A stretch of 64,000 nucleotides of DNA from Phymorhynchus buccinoides (GCA_017654935.2 CM065699.1:49452372-49516371); one strand, 5' to 3'. Shown: positions 43,476-63,411, counted from the stretch's first letter. Notes: generated by a model from the letters alone, not told the origin. Program-made: numbers and translations.

Positions 43476-46400
43476 TGTGTGTGTGTGTGTGTGCCTGTAT
43501 GTGTACGTACGTGTGTGTGTGTGTATGTGCCTGTGTATGTGTGTGTATTTCAGAAACAAAATCTGATTTTGTAATAACAATTTATTAAATTTTCAGTCAT
43601 AATAATTTGATGGTTGCCCACAATAACTGCCTATCAATCTTCTTTATTCCTTTTGACATAGGCACTTCTTGCAGACAACCCTCGGATCTCTCTCAGGGAA
43701 CAAACGTATCGCTTTATAATCAGTAACATGCAATAGTTTGAAAAAAGCAACCACTTAGTAATCATACTTTCACCCTTTTTTGGGGTGGTGGGTGAGGGTG
43801 GGTGAGGGGAGTGAGGAGGTCAGGGGGAGTGGGGGGTAGACTCGTGAAAACCAGCTATCAGCTTGGTTCATACCAGGTAGCAGGATTCCTCCCTGCTCTT
43901 ATTGACTTTCACCTGCCTTGTGTTTTTCTATGTGCGTAAAGCGCACGGGTCAGACTTGGTTTAAGTCCTCAACCGGAAGGACCAGACGTTCAGTTCGATT
44001 TTCTCGCTGAACTGGAAAAGGCGAGGCTGGGAATCGAACCAGGATCACACTTGCATTGAACTGGCAGGCGAACGTCTTAACCACTCCACCACCTTCTTTC
44101 CATACGAACTTATGGACGGGGGGGGGGGGACTTAAAGCTAGCCCGTCGGTTATAATAAAAGTCGATAAGTGCAGGGAGAAACCCCGCTCACATGACCGCT
44201 GATATGACCAAACTCAGGGCTCCCAATCATCCTGCAAAACAAGGGGTCCCAGGGACTCCTTCACTTACGGCATAGAGGGTCCTAGAGGCGGGATAGAGGG
44301 TCCCAGTGGCATAGCGAATGCTAAAATTAATTTTTCTGCACATTCTTTTAGAGGGTCCTGTAGAATTTTAGAGCTTCATAGACCCCCAAATGGGGGTCCC
44401 TGGGAGCCCTGCAAACTGATACTTAGGTTTCCAAGTCCGCCCGCCAACAGGAGGCGCTGCGCTTGCGGCGACGTGCTCTCCAGGTGGGAGCAGCCCGGAA
44501 TTTCACAGAGATAAGTCTCTGTGACTAGAATAATACCAATATCATAAGAGCCAGGAGGCCAAGGCACGGGGCTAGCGTTAGGGAGAGACTCACCGTTCGC
44601 TGCCTTTTCAATATCATCCATCAGCGTCCTCTTTTTCTTCTGACCGCTCTTCCTCTGGGCCCCTTCTTCTGCACAGCACATCGTCGGTGAAATTAAAAAA
44701 CCTTGTATCTCTATTTATATTGGGGGGGTTTGAGTTAGATACATAGTCAGCTTTCTAATTGTTCCCGCCACCTTCCACCAAAAGCTCGTATCTCTAACGA
44801 CTTTCTATCTGGGGTAAATGAGGATGCGAAAATAGAAGAAAAACTCGTAAGTCCCAAATTTAGATCTAATTAAGGACAAAAACCTCGTATTTTCGTTCTT
44901 TTCAAAATTTTCTTATTAAGTAATTTTAACAAAATGCAGGACTAAACTTGCAATGTCTTGAACAACATATTCATCATAGTTAATCAATTGTGGTCAACGC
45001 GGTTAATTTTAAAACATTTTTTCTTCTTCTCAAAACTACCAAAATTGAGATACAAGGTTTTTTAATTTCACTGATGATATCAACACAATGCAGTCTTCAG
45101 AAATACAATAACCACAGGGCTGCCTGACCCCCTGTTGTTTTGGATGTTCCATTCTTCCAATGTTCAATACAGTGGAACCTCCCTTACAAGACCTCCCATT
45201 ATAAGACTCTATCCCTTATAAGACCTACTTCACTGAGACATTGCCCTTCTTTGTAAGTATTAAAATTACCTCCCTTATAAGACCTCATTTTGGATGATTT
45301 TTGAAGGCCTTATAAGGGAGGTTCCACTGTAATAAGGTTAGCGGCCCCACATGGCCGAAAGGCCGAAGAGGGCGTAAAGCCTTATTTTTTCTTAATAAGG
45401 TTAGCTAACAAGACAAATGACTGTTCTACGAAAATTCGATTCCATACAGTTTCCAGGGACACCAGACAGAAAAGTGAATTCCAGCCTGCTCTTTTTAACA
45501 GTTTCCAGGGACACCAGACAGAAAAGTGAATTCCAGCCTGCTCTTTTTAACAGTTTTCAGGGACAATGACCCTTCAGAGGGGACAGGAGGCAGCCCTGTA
45601 ATCAATTTCTATTTCAAATTGCCGAAAAAACCTTCGCTAAGTACATCTCTGATGTATAAGTTTGCACAAAAATTACGTCATTACTTATGAAACTTGCAAT
45701 GACGTTTCCTGAAGTCTCTCGTCCAAAGAATGTTTTTGAACCACTCTTAAAGGGGCACCCTGACGGATGAGTTTTTGCAAGAAACATGGTTGAGATCACC
45801 AGGAAAACACCCTTTACAGAGATCAAAACACTCACTTTGCTCTGGTTTCCTAGAAATCAAACCATCAAATCGGCGATTCCTCCTTGGCGGAGTAGCTGGA
45901 AGTCAGATTCTTTCAGTGAAACAGAAGGCATGTGCCTTCTCTTTTCTAATGGCCACCTGAGTCGCTTAGACCAAATCACGAAATGTTCACAATACAAGCC
46001 TTTTAATTTACAGTTTACCAAGAGGAGCTTTGCTCATAACAAAGGAAATAGCTAAAAATTGTTCTGTTGCTGCACTACAAAGAAAAAGCTTCAACCACTT
46101 AAGTGGCCTCCGCCCAAAATGGCTTCTCTCTCCGGCAACTCCGCCAAGGAGGAATTGCCGTTTTGACAGTTTGATTTCTAGGAAACCAGAGCAAAGCGAG
46201 TGTTCCGATCCTTGAAAATGCTCTCTTTCTGGTGCCCCTTTAACCCTTTCAACGCCAGCCATCTTTGACAAAAACTTCCATTAAAGCTACTTGGCTTCAG
46301 AAAAGATTTTGTCTGCAATATTGTTGGATTTCTCTGTGACACATTTAGAATAGGGTCAATCCTTACTGCCCAAATTTAGGAACACAATATCATTGAATAA

Positions 46401-47426
46401 CAGACCCTGATTTCAAGAGTTTTTATGACAAGGCTGTTAAATCATTGTGGTGCAAAAATGCGAAATTGGTGGTGAAAGGGTTAACTAAAACAAAACAAAA
46501 AAGGCACAACTTTTGGCAACCGAAAACTACAAGTTTTGCCCCCCACCCCCCAACCGGATTTCCGGCATGCTCGGGGAAACTAGCACTCCTACAGAAGTAA
46601 ACTGCGGCAGAAGAAAAAGACCCACTTTGCATGATGATAGCGAGGACACCCATCTGATCTACCAGGCGATCCATGACGCCGCGCTTCACCCCGACCATTT
46701 CACGCAGACGGCTCGTGTCAATCCGCACTTTCTCTTGCCTGAAAACAGCACAAATGCGATAGTTCATGGGAAAAAACCTACATAAGTCATTCAGAATGTT
46801 TTTAGCAAAAGCCAAAAATAATCAACAACCCCCAAAATATCAATTTTCTATTTAGGGCATATTTATGTCTATTTTTATGTATGCTACCAGTATCTAGACC
46901 ATGGAAGACAATTTTGAATGATTTCTTTGTTTATTTTATTGTTTTCTAAATCAAGTCCATAGAAACAAAGAGGCAAATTTGTATCTTCTATGCCCGATTT
47001 GTGCAAATGATTTTGGATGCCAAACTTCAAATAATGATAAAATAAAAACTAGACAAGATAACTCAATTCGGTTTTCTGTGTATGAACAAGGAATCTTTGC
47101 TCCACCGTGAAAAACTAAAATATCAATTTATGCCAAAACACAATTGACCTACACACACACAAAACTGAAAACCCTCCCCCCCAAAAACATTATATAAAAA
47201 AATCCTTCTTCCACTAATGTGGGCGGAGGACAAAACGAAGAAGAATGACATCATCATCACCACTCACTTGCAGACACAGAGAAGAGCGGCGGCTTGAAAG
47301 AGGGTGTAGTTGGAATTAACGTCACAGCACTGCTCTTTCTCGTATCTGTAACACGACGGAAACACGTCCCAGTAATAATGTCCACACTTGTAGATTAAAA
47401 TCACATACGTACAAGCAAACTAAGTC

Positions 47427-47471
<45 letters not shown>

Positions 47472-50400
47472 AGGTGGGGATACCGAGGGGGGTCTTTTGC
47501 ACAAATAGATCCCCCACCTTCTGGAAGTTCTGTGCTTGTAACTTCCTCTAATCTGTCACTCTCTTTGACTCTGCCTTTTCCCTTTGCTTACTGTCATCTA
47601 CTATCTGTCTGCCTTACTGGTCCATTCTCCTGCCATTTTTCTAGCAAAGATTATAAAGATTTTTTTCAAGACGAAGACGGACATGCTGGGCCTAGGTATT
47701 TCTTAGTTAGGCGCATAACGGCAGCATGACGCATCTGCACTCATATGGCAGGAAACTGTCTGAGCGATCGATGAAGAAGAAGAGGAAGTACAGGGGTCTG
47801 TTTCACAAGGGCTAACGTTACGTTGCGCTCGCTCAAATCAGCAAAAACGGTCTAAGAAACACCCTTCGTTTGCCGATAGTTCGCGTGACGTTTTGCTCTT
47901 GCCAAACACTGAGCAAGCGGCAAACTATCCGGAACTAGTAGGGGGTGAATACATTTGTTGTTGTTGATTGGTCCGCTAAGGTTTGGTTAAAATATAATTT
48001 TTTTGTAACCAATCAGACAAGAGCTTGTAATATTCTTCCGCAAACGTTTTTTAAAGTGTTTCTTAGACCCCTTTTGGCGTAACAGTTATGCGTGCGGCGA
48101 CCGTCGTCTAGAGAAACTCGACCCTGTGTTGATTTTGAATCACAGATGTAATGTGCCTTTCTGTCGCCCAATACTGCCAGGTGACACACTGGGTTTCAAT
48201 ATGAATTGTTCTGAAATAATGAACCCTCTTAGTCTTAGGCCTGACACTCTTTGCTCTCAGTCACTTCTGAAATCCTAGCCCAAGGAACGTCACTCCGTAC
48301 AAAAGGTGGGGTAGCGTCAGAAAAATAATAAAATAAAATATACCCTAGCAGATTTTGTGTGTGTTTTTGTTTTGAATACATGTGTTGCCGAGATGTCTGT
48401 CTTATTTGCTAAATTAATTTCAACATGTTATGGGGGTGCATGACTCCACACAAAAAAAAAGGATCAAAATGCCAAAGTGTAGTCGCAAAACTGCATTCAC
48501 TAGTCATTTACTGCCTACTTTTGCAGACTGGTAAAGCCCAAGACGACTGAAATGGAAATAGGTCAGACCACATCCTTACTCATCACTTTGCGACTTCATA
48601 AGTCCTAAATTTCACAAAAATATGAATATTCATCGCTTTCCTCAGCCAATGGAAAAATAAATTGGAAAAATCATGAAAATGCCGAAGTCAGTCACTAATT
48701 TAAAAAAAATCATCTTTCAAACCAATCGGCCTAGAAGCCATTGAAAGCTACAGGGCGGAAGTATAATCTATCGCAAAAGCGAGGCTGAAGCGCTCATGTG
48801 CCTGCCACGTGATGGAAACAAAACGGAAGCGCCCATACCGGCCACGTGGAATCCGTACGTTCCCAAACGTTCTAGGAATTTCTGTTCCGTTTTTTATTTT
48901 TACGTCCCCGAACGTTCGCTGAGCAAGAGGGTTAAGGGGAGTAATTTCAAAGTGTGTGTGAATGATCCCGCCTAACAGAGTGGGGACAAACAAGTTAGAT
49001 TGGCTTTAATAAGCCGTCACCTCGTGTGTTTGAGTAGACAGACATGACAGAGAACACAGTGCGTCATTCTAAAGTTGTCGTCATTTTCCCCAGACTCAGA
49101 CCCCTGCACCTTATAATGTGACTGATGAAATAGTAAGAAAATATAGTAACAAAATCTGAGATTTGGGTAAAATTTGGGCGGTGCGTCTTATACAAAGGTG
49201 CGCCTTATAGTAAAAAAAATATGGCATGGCCCCCAATCGTCCCGCAAAACAAGGGGTCCCAGGGACTCCTTCACTTACAGTATAAAGGGCCCTAGAGGTG
49301 GGATAGAGGGTCCCAGTGGCATTGTAAATGCTAAAAATATTTTTTTCTAGTGGGTCCTTTAGAATGTTAGTGCTTCATAGACCCACAAATTGGGGTCCCT
49401 GGGAGCCCTGTATGATAGTACAGTGGAACCTCCCTTATAAGACCTCCCATTATAAGACTCCCTCCCACATAAGACCTACTTCTCCGAGACATTGCCCTTC
49501 TTTGTAAGTATTAAAATTACCTCCCTTATAAGACCCCTCCATTATAAGACCTCATTTTGGATGATTTTTGAAGGTCTGATAAGGGAGGTTCCACTGTATA
49601 AAGTCTCATTGATTATGTCCGAGATTTCCTCTAGCAGTGAAGGGGTCAAACACACAACTGTTTCTAATCAATAATCTCCGACTTCGTCCACTGACCTGGA
49701 CAGGATGCTGGCCGCCTTGTCCAGCACCTGCAGACAGCCGAACTGGACGGCCATGTCCCGCATGCTGGTCTTGGGGTTGAGGTCAAGGACGCTCTCCAGG
49801 CTCTTCAGCGCCACCTGGTAGCCCATCTTCTTCAGTCCCGACAGCTTCACTGCCTCCGTCTGGCAAACGAGAGCATATTAAGTTACGCAGTAAACCATAC
49901 GAGTGCAGTTATGCTTTGTAAAAAATGGAAGAAGAAAAAAATGACCCTAAAATTAGTATAAAAAAAAAGCCATAGCGCCATGTATTTTTTGTATGCTCTA
50001 GGTTGTCTGTTGCATCTCAACCGACAAGATGGGAGTAACTATTTTTTCGAGTGCGCATATTGCGTTGCTTGAACAGAAAAAAAATCCACTGACATAAGGT
50101 CTAAAAATAGAAAAACACATGGCAGGGTGCTCAGCAGTGAATGTCTTTGCATTTACCAGGGTTCCCAGGGCTTTCAGCTATCCCCAAGTAAGGACCTTGT
50201 AAGGACCTGTAGGCGTAAGGATAATCTCCATCCTTTACTTTAGCCAACGATCTTGAAAGGAACACTTTCCCAGCATTGTGAGCAATGTCTAAGCCAATAG
50301 AAAAACTATGGCTGACACAGATACACAAGTGAACGAGATTTCAGTCCAATTTATCTTGACAACTCACGGTGCATCGTTCGTCTGCTAAGCCGTCAGTTGA

Positions 50401-51790
50401 AACGGGAAGGTGGGGGAGGGGGGGGTAAGGTGAAGTAGGTGCTGAGCGATGTTTCTCAAGCGTAAAAGTACTGCTTCTGCGATCTATTTTGAGTATGCTC
50501 TTGCTGCTCAGGGCAGTTTTGGGCTGCTGTCAGGACTTGTAAGGACCTTGAAGTGAATATAAGCACTTGTAAGGCCTTACTTGGAGATTTCAATTTGTCA
50601 AGACTTATAAGGATTGGTAAGGCCCCTATGAACCCTGATTTACTGGAAGTGTAGAGTTGGGTAGAGTGTAATCACCCATGATGCTAGAAGAGTTAAAGAT
50701 GACCCTAAAAACCACAAAATTTTGAAGAGCACTTTTTCAGTTCAGATAGCTTGATAGCCTCCATCTGACAAACAAGCACACACATTTCTGAACTACACAA
50801 TTCCTAAACCATGAGAATGTTTTATTGTTTGACATCAGCCTTGTAATTGTATTAAACTAGCACCTTTCCTTAACAGGGGTTGGGGGTGGGTAGGCTGTTT
50901 ATTCATTCTTCTTCTTCCAGTTGGGGACGTTTATTCTGCCCCACGCTCACCGGACTTCATTTAGACCATTAACAGTGCACAGGATGCGTGCTATGTGAAT
51001 TCGTGTCATCCATCCCACCGGCACACACGGCCTACTCGTACCGAATAGTGGGATGGGCTTTAACATGTGCGCAAGATCTTGTGCATGCATTCGCACACGG
51101 GACCTCGGTTTTAGAAAATGTCTCATCCGAAGGGCTTTTCCCCCAACCGACGTCAGGTACCCATTTACACCTGGGTGGAGTGAGGAAAATAGGACTCCAA
51201 AGGGATTAGGAGCAAAGCGCCTTTCCCAAGGACACACCACTGTGAACCGAGCTGGGCTCGAACCCGCGCACTCGCAAACCTGACGGATTACGAGCTAGCG
51301 ACTCGGACTTACCAACTGAGCAACAGCGACTCATTAAAAAAAATTGTTTTTAAATCCCTTTCAACCCTAGCTATTCCTCAGCCAAAATTTACTATTAAAC
51401 TTACCTGGGTAGAGAAAAGATTTTGTCTGGAATACAGGTGATTCCTTTGTAACATGCCTAAAAAGAGTAAAATAGGGCCTGTCCTTACCTCTCAAAATTA
51501 AGAACACAAGGTCACTGGATACCAGACCCTCATTTTATTCCTTTAATTAAATGACATGGGTGTTAAATCATTGTGGTGCCAAGAGGCGATGAAAGGGTTA
51601 AACATAAAAAATCCATGATTGAGGATAAAGCAATAAATGACAAATCCCTACCTTGTCAACGGGGCGAGACAGCAGTCTTCCGGCTATGTCCAAACATAGC
51701 ACGACGTGGGAGGTTTCCGTCAGACGCAGCGCAGCAATGGAGATGCTACTGGCCCGAACCCCTAACAGACTTTTCAGTTCCGCTGCCTTC
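42301..51790 (-). CDS. ORC6: Origin recognition complex subunit 6
   Basis: Six exons on minus: 51790-51652, 49859-49696, 47345-47268, 46738-46650, 44668-44594 and 42440-42301 (TAG 42303-42301). All junctions keep frame with GT-AG borders (the 46650 donor, GTGTCC, is weak). They give 227 residues plus one split codon; human ORC6 has 252, and a first exon of about 20 codons is missing from my model. Matches include LTETSHVVLCLDIAGRLL and VKLSGLKKMGYQVALKSLE (first TFIIB-like cyclin fold), MRDMAVQFGC, then the second fold (FQAAALLCVCK, VGVKRGVMDRLVDQM), a Lys/Arg-rich linker and the C-terminal DFAEWKKKML helix. That helix binds ORC3 in known ORC6 proteins. Role: nuclear loading of MCM at replication origins. 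It is divergent from VPS35. Confidence 0.93.
42452..43395. repeat. Minisatellite, about 41-bp unit, in last ORC6 intron
   Basis: Units such as CGATACAGATCAGAAATGGA plus TTAGCAAAAGTGAACGTATA run at 42452-42735 and again at 43205-43395, separated by unrelated DNA. The first unit begins within about 15 bp of the last exon's acceptor. Confidence 0.9.
43440..43550. repeat. (GT)n microsatellite
   Basis: GT tract with GC and AC interruptions in ORC6 intron. Confidence 0.95.
43975..44100 (-). mobile_element. tRNA-like SINE head or tRNA pseudogene
   Basis: On minus it reads GTGGTGGAGTGGTTAAGACG (A-box-like, Ser/Leu type) and, about 40 nt on, CCTGGTTCGATTCCCAGCC (B box). No clean acceptor stem was found, so a SINE (family S3) is more likely than a functional tRNA. 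Confidence 0.6.
44215..44411 (+). mobile_element. hAT-like MITE (family A), copy 5, best preserved
   Basis: Perfect 11-bp inverted ends, CAGGGCTCCCA and TGGGAGCCCTG, with an exact CAAACT at both borders (44209-44214, 44412-44417). 197 bp, non-coding, in ORC6 intron. Confidence 0.88.
44420..44548 (+). repeat. SINE S1 tail module
   Basis: GTGCTCTCCAGGTGGGAGCA, GAATTTCACAGAG and CTCTGTGACTA are shared with 58311-58415 and the tail of 61323-61690. Confidence 0.65.
44680..45078. mobile_element. MITE (family K) abutting ORC6 exon acceptor
   Basis: ATCGTCGGTGAAATTAAAAA at the left and the inverse TTTTTAATTTCACTGATGAT at the right; ACCTTGTATCTC/GAGATACAAGGT continue the arms. It begins about 12 bp upstream of the 44668 acceptor on minus. 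A related piece is at 57110-57160. Confidence 0.75.
45180..45329 (+). mobile_element. pogo-like MITE (family B), copy 5
   Basis: CAGTGGAACCTCCCTTACAA at the left, GGGAGGTTCCACTGTA at the right, TA on both sides. Confidence 0.85.
45440..45560. repeat. Tandem repeat, about 52-bp unit, 2.3 copies
   Basis: CAGTTTCCAGGGACACCAGA and CCAGCCTGCTCTTTTTAA recur in tandem. Confidence 0.85.
45747..46243. mobile_element. TTAA-flanked DNA element (family J), about 490 bp
   Basis: TTAAAGGGGCACC at the left and GGTGCCCCTTTAA at the right are exact inverse copies. Internal inverted blocks include CTCTGGTTTCCTAGAAATCA and its inverse (46167-46190). The right TTAA is shared with the next element. Confidence 0.8.
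46240..46484. mobile_element. TTAA-flanked MITE (family G), complete
   Basis: TTAACCCTTTCAACGCCAGC at the left and GGTGAAAGGGTTAA at the right, 245 bp, non-coding; the interior matches 39700-39803 in reverse. Confidence 0.75.
47430..47790 (+). repeat. (GT)n followed by family D, copy 5
   Basis: A pure GT run (47430-47470) joins directly to a family D copy beginning GGTGGGGATACCGAGGGG and ending GATGAAGAAGAAGAGG. It lies in ORC6 intron between 47345 and 49696. Confidence 0.75.
47800..49110. other. ORC6 intron DNA without clear features
   Basis: No gene is seen. 48930-49085 resembles 20020-20175 (CTCGTGTGTTTGAG, GTGCGTCATTCTAAA), another dispersed repeat. Confidence 0.35.
49112..49595 (+). 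mobile_element. Three adjacent MITEs: C, A (copy 6) and B (copy 6)
   Basis: Family C (GTGCGTCTTATACAAAGG, GCGCCTTATAG) at 49112-49222; family A at about 49225-49410 ending TGGGAGCCCTG; family B at 49421-49595 with CAGTGGAACC and GGTTCCACTG ends. They are stacked within 100 bp of the ORC6 exon at 49696. Confidence 0.75.
50910..51335 (-). mobile_element. tRNA-derived SINE (family S2), copy 4
   Basis: The head on minus (GTCGCTGTTGCTCAGTTGG) and B box (GGGTTCGAGCCC) are followed by the family body. In ORC6 first mapped intron. Confidence 0.85.
51358..51602. mobile_element. Family G MITE, nearly complete
   Basis: TTTCAACCCTAGCTATTCC at the left and GGCGATGAAAGGGTTAA at the right; 50 bp from the ORC6 exon donor at 51652. 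Confidence 0.65.
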
Positions 51791-52254
51791 CTGAAACACA
51801 GGTGAAAAAAAGGCAATCTTTTTTATTTTAATGCATGTTTTTCATCTTCCAATGTTGTTTTTGTAAAGTGCATCAAGCATACTACTGTATGGATGTTAGC
51901 GCTATATGAAATAAAATTATTATTATTAATGAACTTCATAATCTTTTGATAGTTAAATGCTATTTCTGCATTAATTAATCTCATAATTATATTCCCTTCA
52001 CAAGCATTGGACTTTGTAGAGATAACACGCTTGGTAAATTACCCTTTGCCTCATCTTTCACTACACAACCACCATGACCGACATCATTTTGATGGTTCTG
52101 TTGTCATTAAAACTTGGGGAGAGAATACCCTAAAAACAATTGACCTGTCCAGCCAGCATGATGCCAAGTCCAGCAGCGGTCACGGGTCGATTCGAGCGCA
52201 AACCATTTCGAGCGCTAATTTCACTCTTTCTTTACTTGAACCATTTACCTAGCC

Positions 52255-52492
52255 GCTGTCGCATGAAAATAGGTAGCTCGTAAAAATAAGTAGCTCGCTA
52301 CCTATGACAGTGTGTATTTTCTACATTGAGCATGAACCACAAATTTCACTTTTTTCTAGGGTTAGGGATAGGGTTAGTTAAATGGTTAATACTTAAAGTA
52401 CAGAAAAAGTGAAATTTGTGGTTGTCGCAAATACAGACTCTCATAATAGCGAGCTACTTATTTTTACGAGCTACCTATTTTCATGCGACAGC
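52255..52492. mobile_element. Foldback MITE, 238 bp
   Basis: The arms start GCTGTCGCATGAAAATAGGT and end in the inverse. Inside them a second inverted pair (CACAAATTTCAC / GTGAAATTTGTG) surrounds a TTAGGG-like core. Repeated CGAAACGACCAG units follow at 52540-52645. Confidence 0.8.
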
Positions 52493-53089
52493 CCTAACCC
52501 TAGAAAAAAGTGAAATTTACCTAACCCTAAAAAAAGTGCTCGAAACGACCAGCGCACAAAATGGTTTGCACTCGAAACGACCAGAAATTTGTGCTCGAAA
52601 CGACCAGCGCACAAAATGGTTTGCACTCGAAACGACCAGACCCCCCAGCAGCAACCTATATTACTTTTCTTTTTTGTACTAATACTTTCGGCAATATTAA
52701 CATGTCTTCCCCTAAACTCAAAACGGTACAAGTGCAGTTGTAGTGCACGCGCACTATAACTTCACTTGCGACAAGTGCTGTTGTATTGCACGCGCACTAT
52801 AACTTCACTTGCGCTCCAAGTGTCAAGTGTACTATCCGGGACAGAAAATATTGGTGATTTTTGTTGACGGAAAGTGATATTTTCATTCTTCAAATCCCCT
52901 ATAGAGACAGCACTTTTTCCGTCTAAGATGGTTCAGATAGTGTTGTGAGGGGAAGAAATGTTAATAATGACATACTTTCACGATGAAAGATGGGGATACG
53001 GGTGGGGGAGGGAGGTGAAGGGTGGGAAGCCTTACACGGTACAACGCAGAGCTACTAAACTTGTAAAGCAGTGTAAAAATATGTCATGA

Positions 53090-53825
53090 AAATAGACTTT
53101 TGTATCTTAATTTGTTTTCATTAAAGGGAAGAAGAATTAGGGGGGATCTTATTGAAACTTACAAATTATTCAATGGCCATATTGATTTGTCATGGGATAC
53201 ATTTTTTGAATCACCACAGTATAATCTAACAAGAAATTCTGATGGGAAGATATTTATCAAAAGGTGTAATACTAATATTAGAAAAAATGTTTTCAGTAAC
53301 AGAGTTGCTAACATGTGGAATGAATTTCCTTTTGAGTTAAAATGTGCACCAAATACTAACATCTTCAAAAATCGTCTTGATGAATTTCCAAAATTTATTA
53401 GTATATTTAGAAGCTTTGATTAATTTATTTTATAGGAAAAAATTTTGGCCGTATAAACCTTGACCTATATAATACCTGCCAAACTTTAAAACGATGGGAC
53501 TCCTAAAATGCAACAAATACTTGTAGCGGTGCCATTGCCGATGAGGTTTAACCGAGGCGTGGTCACCGCTACAGCTATCTGTATTAATTTTAAAAAATCG
53601 GGACTTTACTGGTTTTGTACTGCCTCTGGGCATTGCCTCCAGTATTGTTCCCACCATATTTGTATTTACAAATGTCCCATATGTGTCTGATTCAGACCAA
53701 GAGGACGTAAAACACCATTTTCATCAAAACGATGGGACTCCTAAAAAGCCTCACGGCTTGTTCTGTCCCTAACTACTACTACTACTCAGTACTACTACTA
53801 GTACTACTACTACAACTTGTACAAC
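53090..53825 (+). mobile_element. LINE 3' end (CR1/Rex-like) with (ACT)n tail, split by S4
   Basis: Plus encodes a C-terminal reverse-transcriptase-element block (RRIRGDLIETYKLFNG, FSNRVANMWNEFP, FKNRLDEF) to TAA near 53422. The 3' UTR is interrupted by S4 and ends in an ACT/TAC trinucleotide tail (53770-53815). An inverse copy of the 3' end is at 56105-56345. Confidence 0.85.
53509..53725 (+). mobile_element. SINE-like element (family S4), copy 2, 21-bp TSD
   Basis: 217 bp inserted in the LINE 3' UTR. The target sequence (starting AAAACGATGGGACTCC) is exactly present at 53488-53508 and 53726-53746, a 21-bp duplication typical of LINE-driven retroposition. Right end ...CACCATTTTCATC. Confidence 0.88.
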
Positions 53826-54353
53826 TACACGGGTAAAGATTTGACACACACATACAAAGAATTTCGTGTAGCAAATGGGCAGAGTTCTGATTCGTGTGCA
53901 ATCACCCGATCACATGTTAATGTCTACCTCAAAATACTTTGATCCATAATGCCGATTTTTCTGCCCAACGTCTGATAGAGACTGAGGTCACCCATTTCGT
54001 TACTGCTGCAGCTGTGTTTTCGTGTGTTTGGTGTGGCACGTCGCAGTTCCCGCGATTTCACAGGAATGCCAGTCAACTCGGCCTTTTACCAGGTCGGCCC
54101 CGTGCCAACTCGGCCTCGGTGCAAGTCAACTCGGCCTCAAGCCCTGGTCATTTCGTCCTCGGTTTCACTCGTCGACTAGGAAAAACGTGCACATGGCTCT
54201 TTCTGTGTCAATGATAATTATTAGCGATAATATTTGGTTAATGTGATGTTGAGATGGCAGTTTATACTGCTGTGTGAATGGAGTCGTGTACCGTCGTCAC
54301 AGTGCACCCTCGAACAATAATACACAAACACAGACATGCACCCACTGACAGAC

Positions 54354-54669
<316 letters not shown>

Positions 54670-55034
54670 ACAGAAAGAGAGAGATGAGCAAAAAATATTT
54701 ATAAAAAAAATTATGTCGAGGACGAGTTGGTCGGAAACGAGGATGAGTTGGACGGAAACGAGGCCGATTTGACTCATAAGGCGAGGCCGAAACGACCAAA
54801 AAAAGCAGGGCCGAAATGACACGAGTCCGATTTAATCGGTCACCCTTCAGAGGACTGATGGGAAAAATTATCAAATAAAACATTTCTAATATTTTTATTT
54901 TAGTGACACTTTTTTCAGATACACTTAGAAATGATACACAAAACAATCACTAATGATAGTTATAAAAGTCTTCTTATAAAAATTGTTGTTTGCAGTCGGT
55001 TTAGTAGTCACATGACTTTTGATCAAGAATCAAG

Positions 55035-62178
<7,144 letters not shown>

Positions 62179-63411
62179 GTGAGGGGTTAACCTCAGGGTT
62201 AAGGTGCATCTGTCCTCAGGGTAAAGGTGCGTCTGTCCCAGCTGGAGTGCATCGACATGGAGAGCTACAAGAAGGTGAGGGGTTAACCTCAGGGTTAAGG
62301 TGCATCTGTCCTCAGGGTAAAGGTGCGTCTGTCCCAGCTGGAGTGCATCGACATGGAGAGCTACAAGAAGGTGAGGGGTTAACCTCAGGGTTAGGGTTAA
62401 GGTGCGTCTGTCCTCGGGGTAAAGGTGCGTCTGTCCCAGCTGGAGTGCATCGACATGGAGAGCTACAAGAAGGTGAGGGGTTAACCTCAGGGTTAAGGTG
62501 CGTCTGTCCTCAGGGTAAAGGTGCGTCTGTCCCAGCTGGAGTGCATCGACATGGAGAGCTACAAGAAGGTGAGGGGTTAACCTCAGGGTTAAGGTGCATC
62601 TGTCCTCAGGGTAAAGGTGCGTCTGTCCCAGCTGGAGTGCATCGACATGGAGAGCTACAAGAAGGTGAGGGGTTAACCTCAGGGTTAAGGTGCATCTGTC
62701 CTCAGGGTAAAGGTGCATCTGTCCCAGCTGGAGTGCATCGACATGGAGAGCTACAAGAAGGTGATATTCTGAGGGGTTAACCCCTTGACTGTCAGAGACC
62801 CAGCTGGAGTGCATCAACATGGAGAGCTACATGAAGGTGAGGGGTTAACCTCAGGGTTAAGGTGCGTCTGTCCTCGGGGTTAAGGTGCGCCTGTCTCAGC
62901 TGGAGTGCATCGACATGGAGAGCTACAAGAAGGTGAGGGGTTAACCTCAGGGTTAAGGTGCGTCTGTCCTCAGGGTTAAGGTGCGCCTGTCCTCAGGGTT
63001 AAGGTGCGCCTGTCCTCAGGGTTAAGGTGCGTCTGTCCTCAGGGTTAAGGTGCGCCTGTCCTCAGGGTTAAGGTGCGTCTGTCCTCAGGGTTAAGGTGCG
63101 CCTGTCCTCAGGGTTAAGGTGCGTCTGTCCTCAGGGTTAATGTGCGCCTGTCCCAGCTGGAACCTGGAGTGCATCGACATGGAGAGCTACAAGAAGGTGA
63201 GGGGTTAACCTCAGGACTAAGGTGCGCCTGTCCTCAGGGTTAAGGTGCGTCTGTCCTCAGGGTAAAGGTGCGTCTGTCCCAGCTGGAGTGCATCGACATG
63301 GAGAGCTACAAGAAGGTGAGGGGTTAGCCTCAGGGTTAAGGTGCGTCTGTCCTCAGGATTAAGGTGCGCCTCTCCCAGCTAGAATGCATCGACATGGAGA
63401 GCTACAAGAAG
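62179..63411 (+). repeat. About 96-bp tandem array carrying exon 6 3' end and donor
   Basis: The donor after CTACAAGAAG (CTACATGAAG at 62837) recurs at 62179 (exon 6 itself), 62275, 62371, 62473, 62569, 62665, 62761, 62837, 62933, 63197, 63316 and 63412. Most steps are exactly 96 bp. Each unit has CTGTCCCAG, then GAGTGCATCGACATGGAGAG, then the donor and TTAACCTCAGGGTTAAGGTG. At 62940-63150 only the intronic part, about 23 bp, is further repeated. Confidence 0.97.

Noticed and set aside
43975..44100. Functional tRNA gene
   Set aside because: A and B boxes are present, but no clear acceptor-stem pairing or clean ends; more likely a SINE head.
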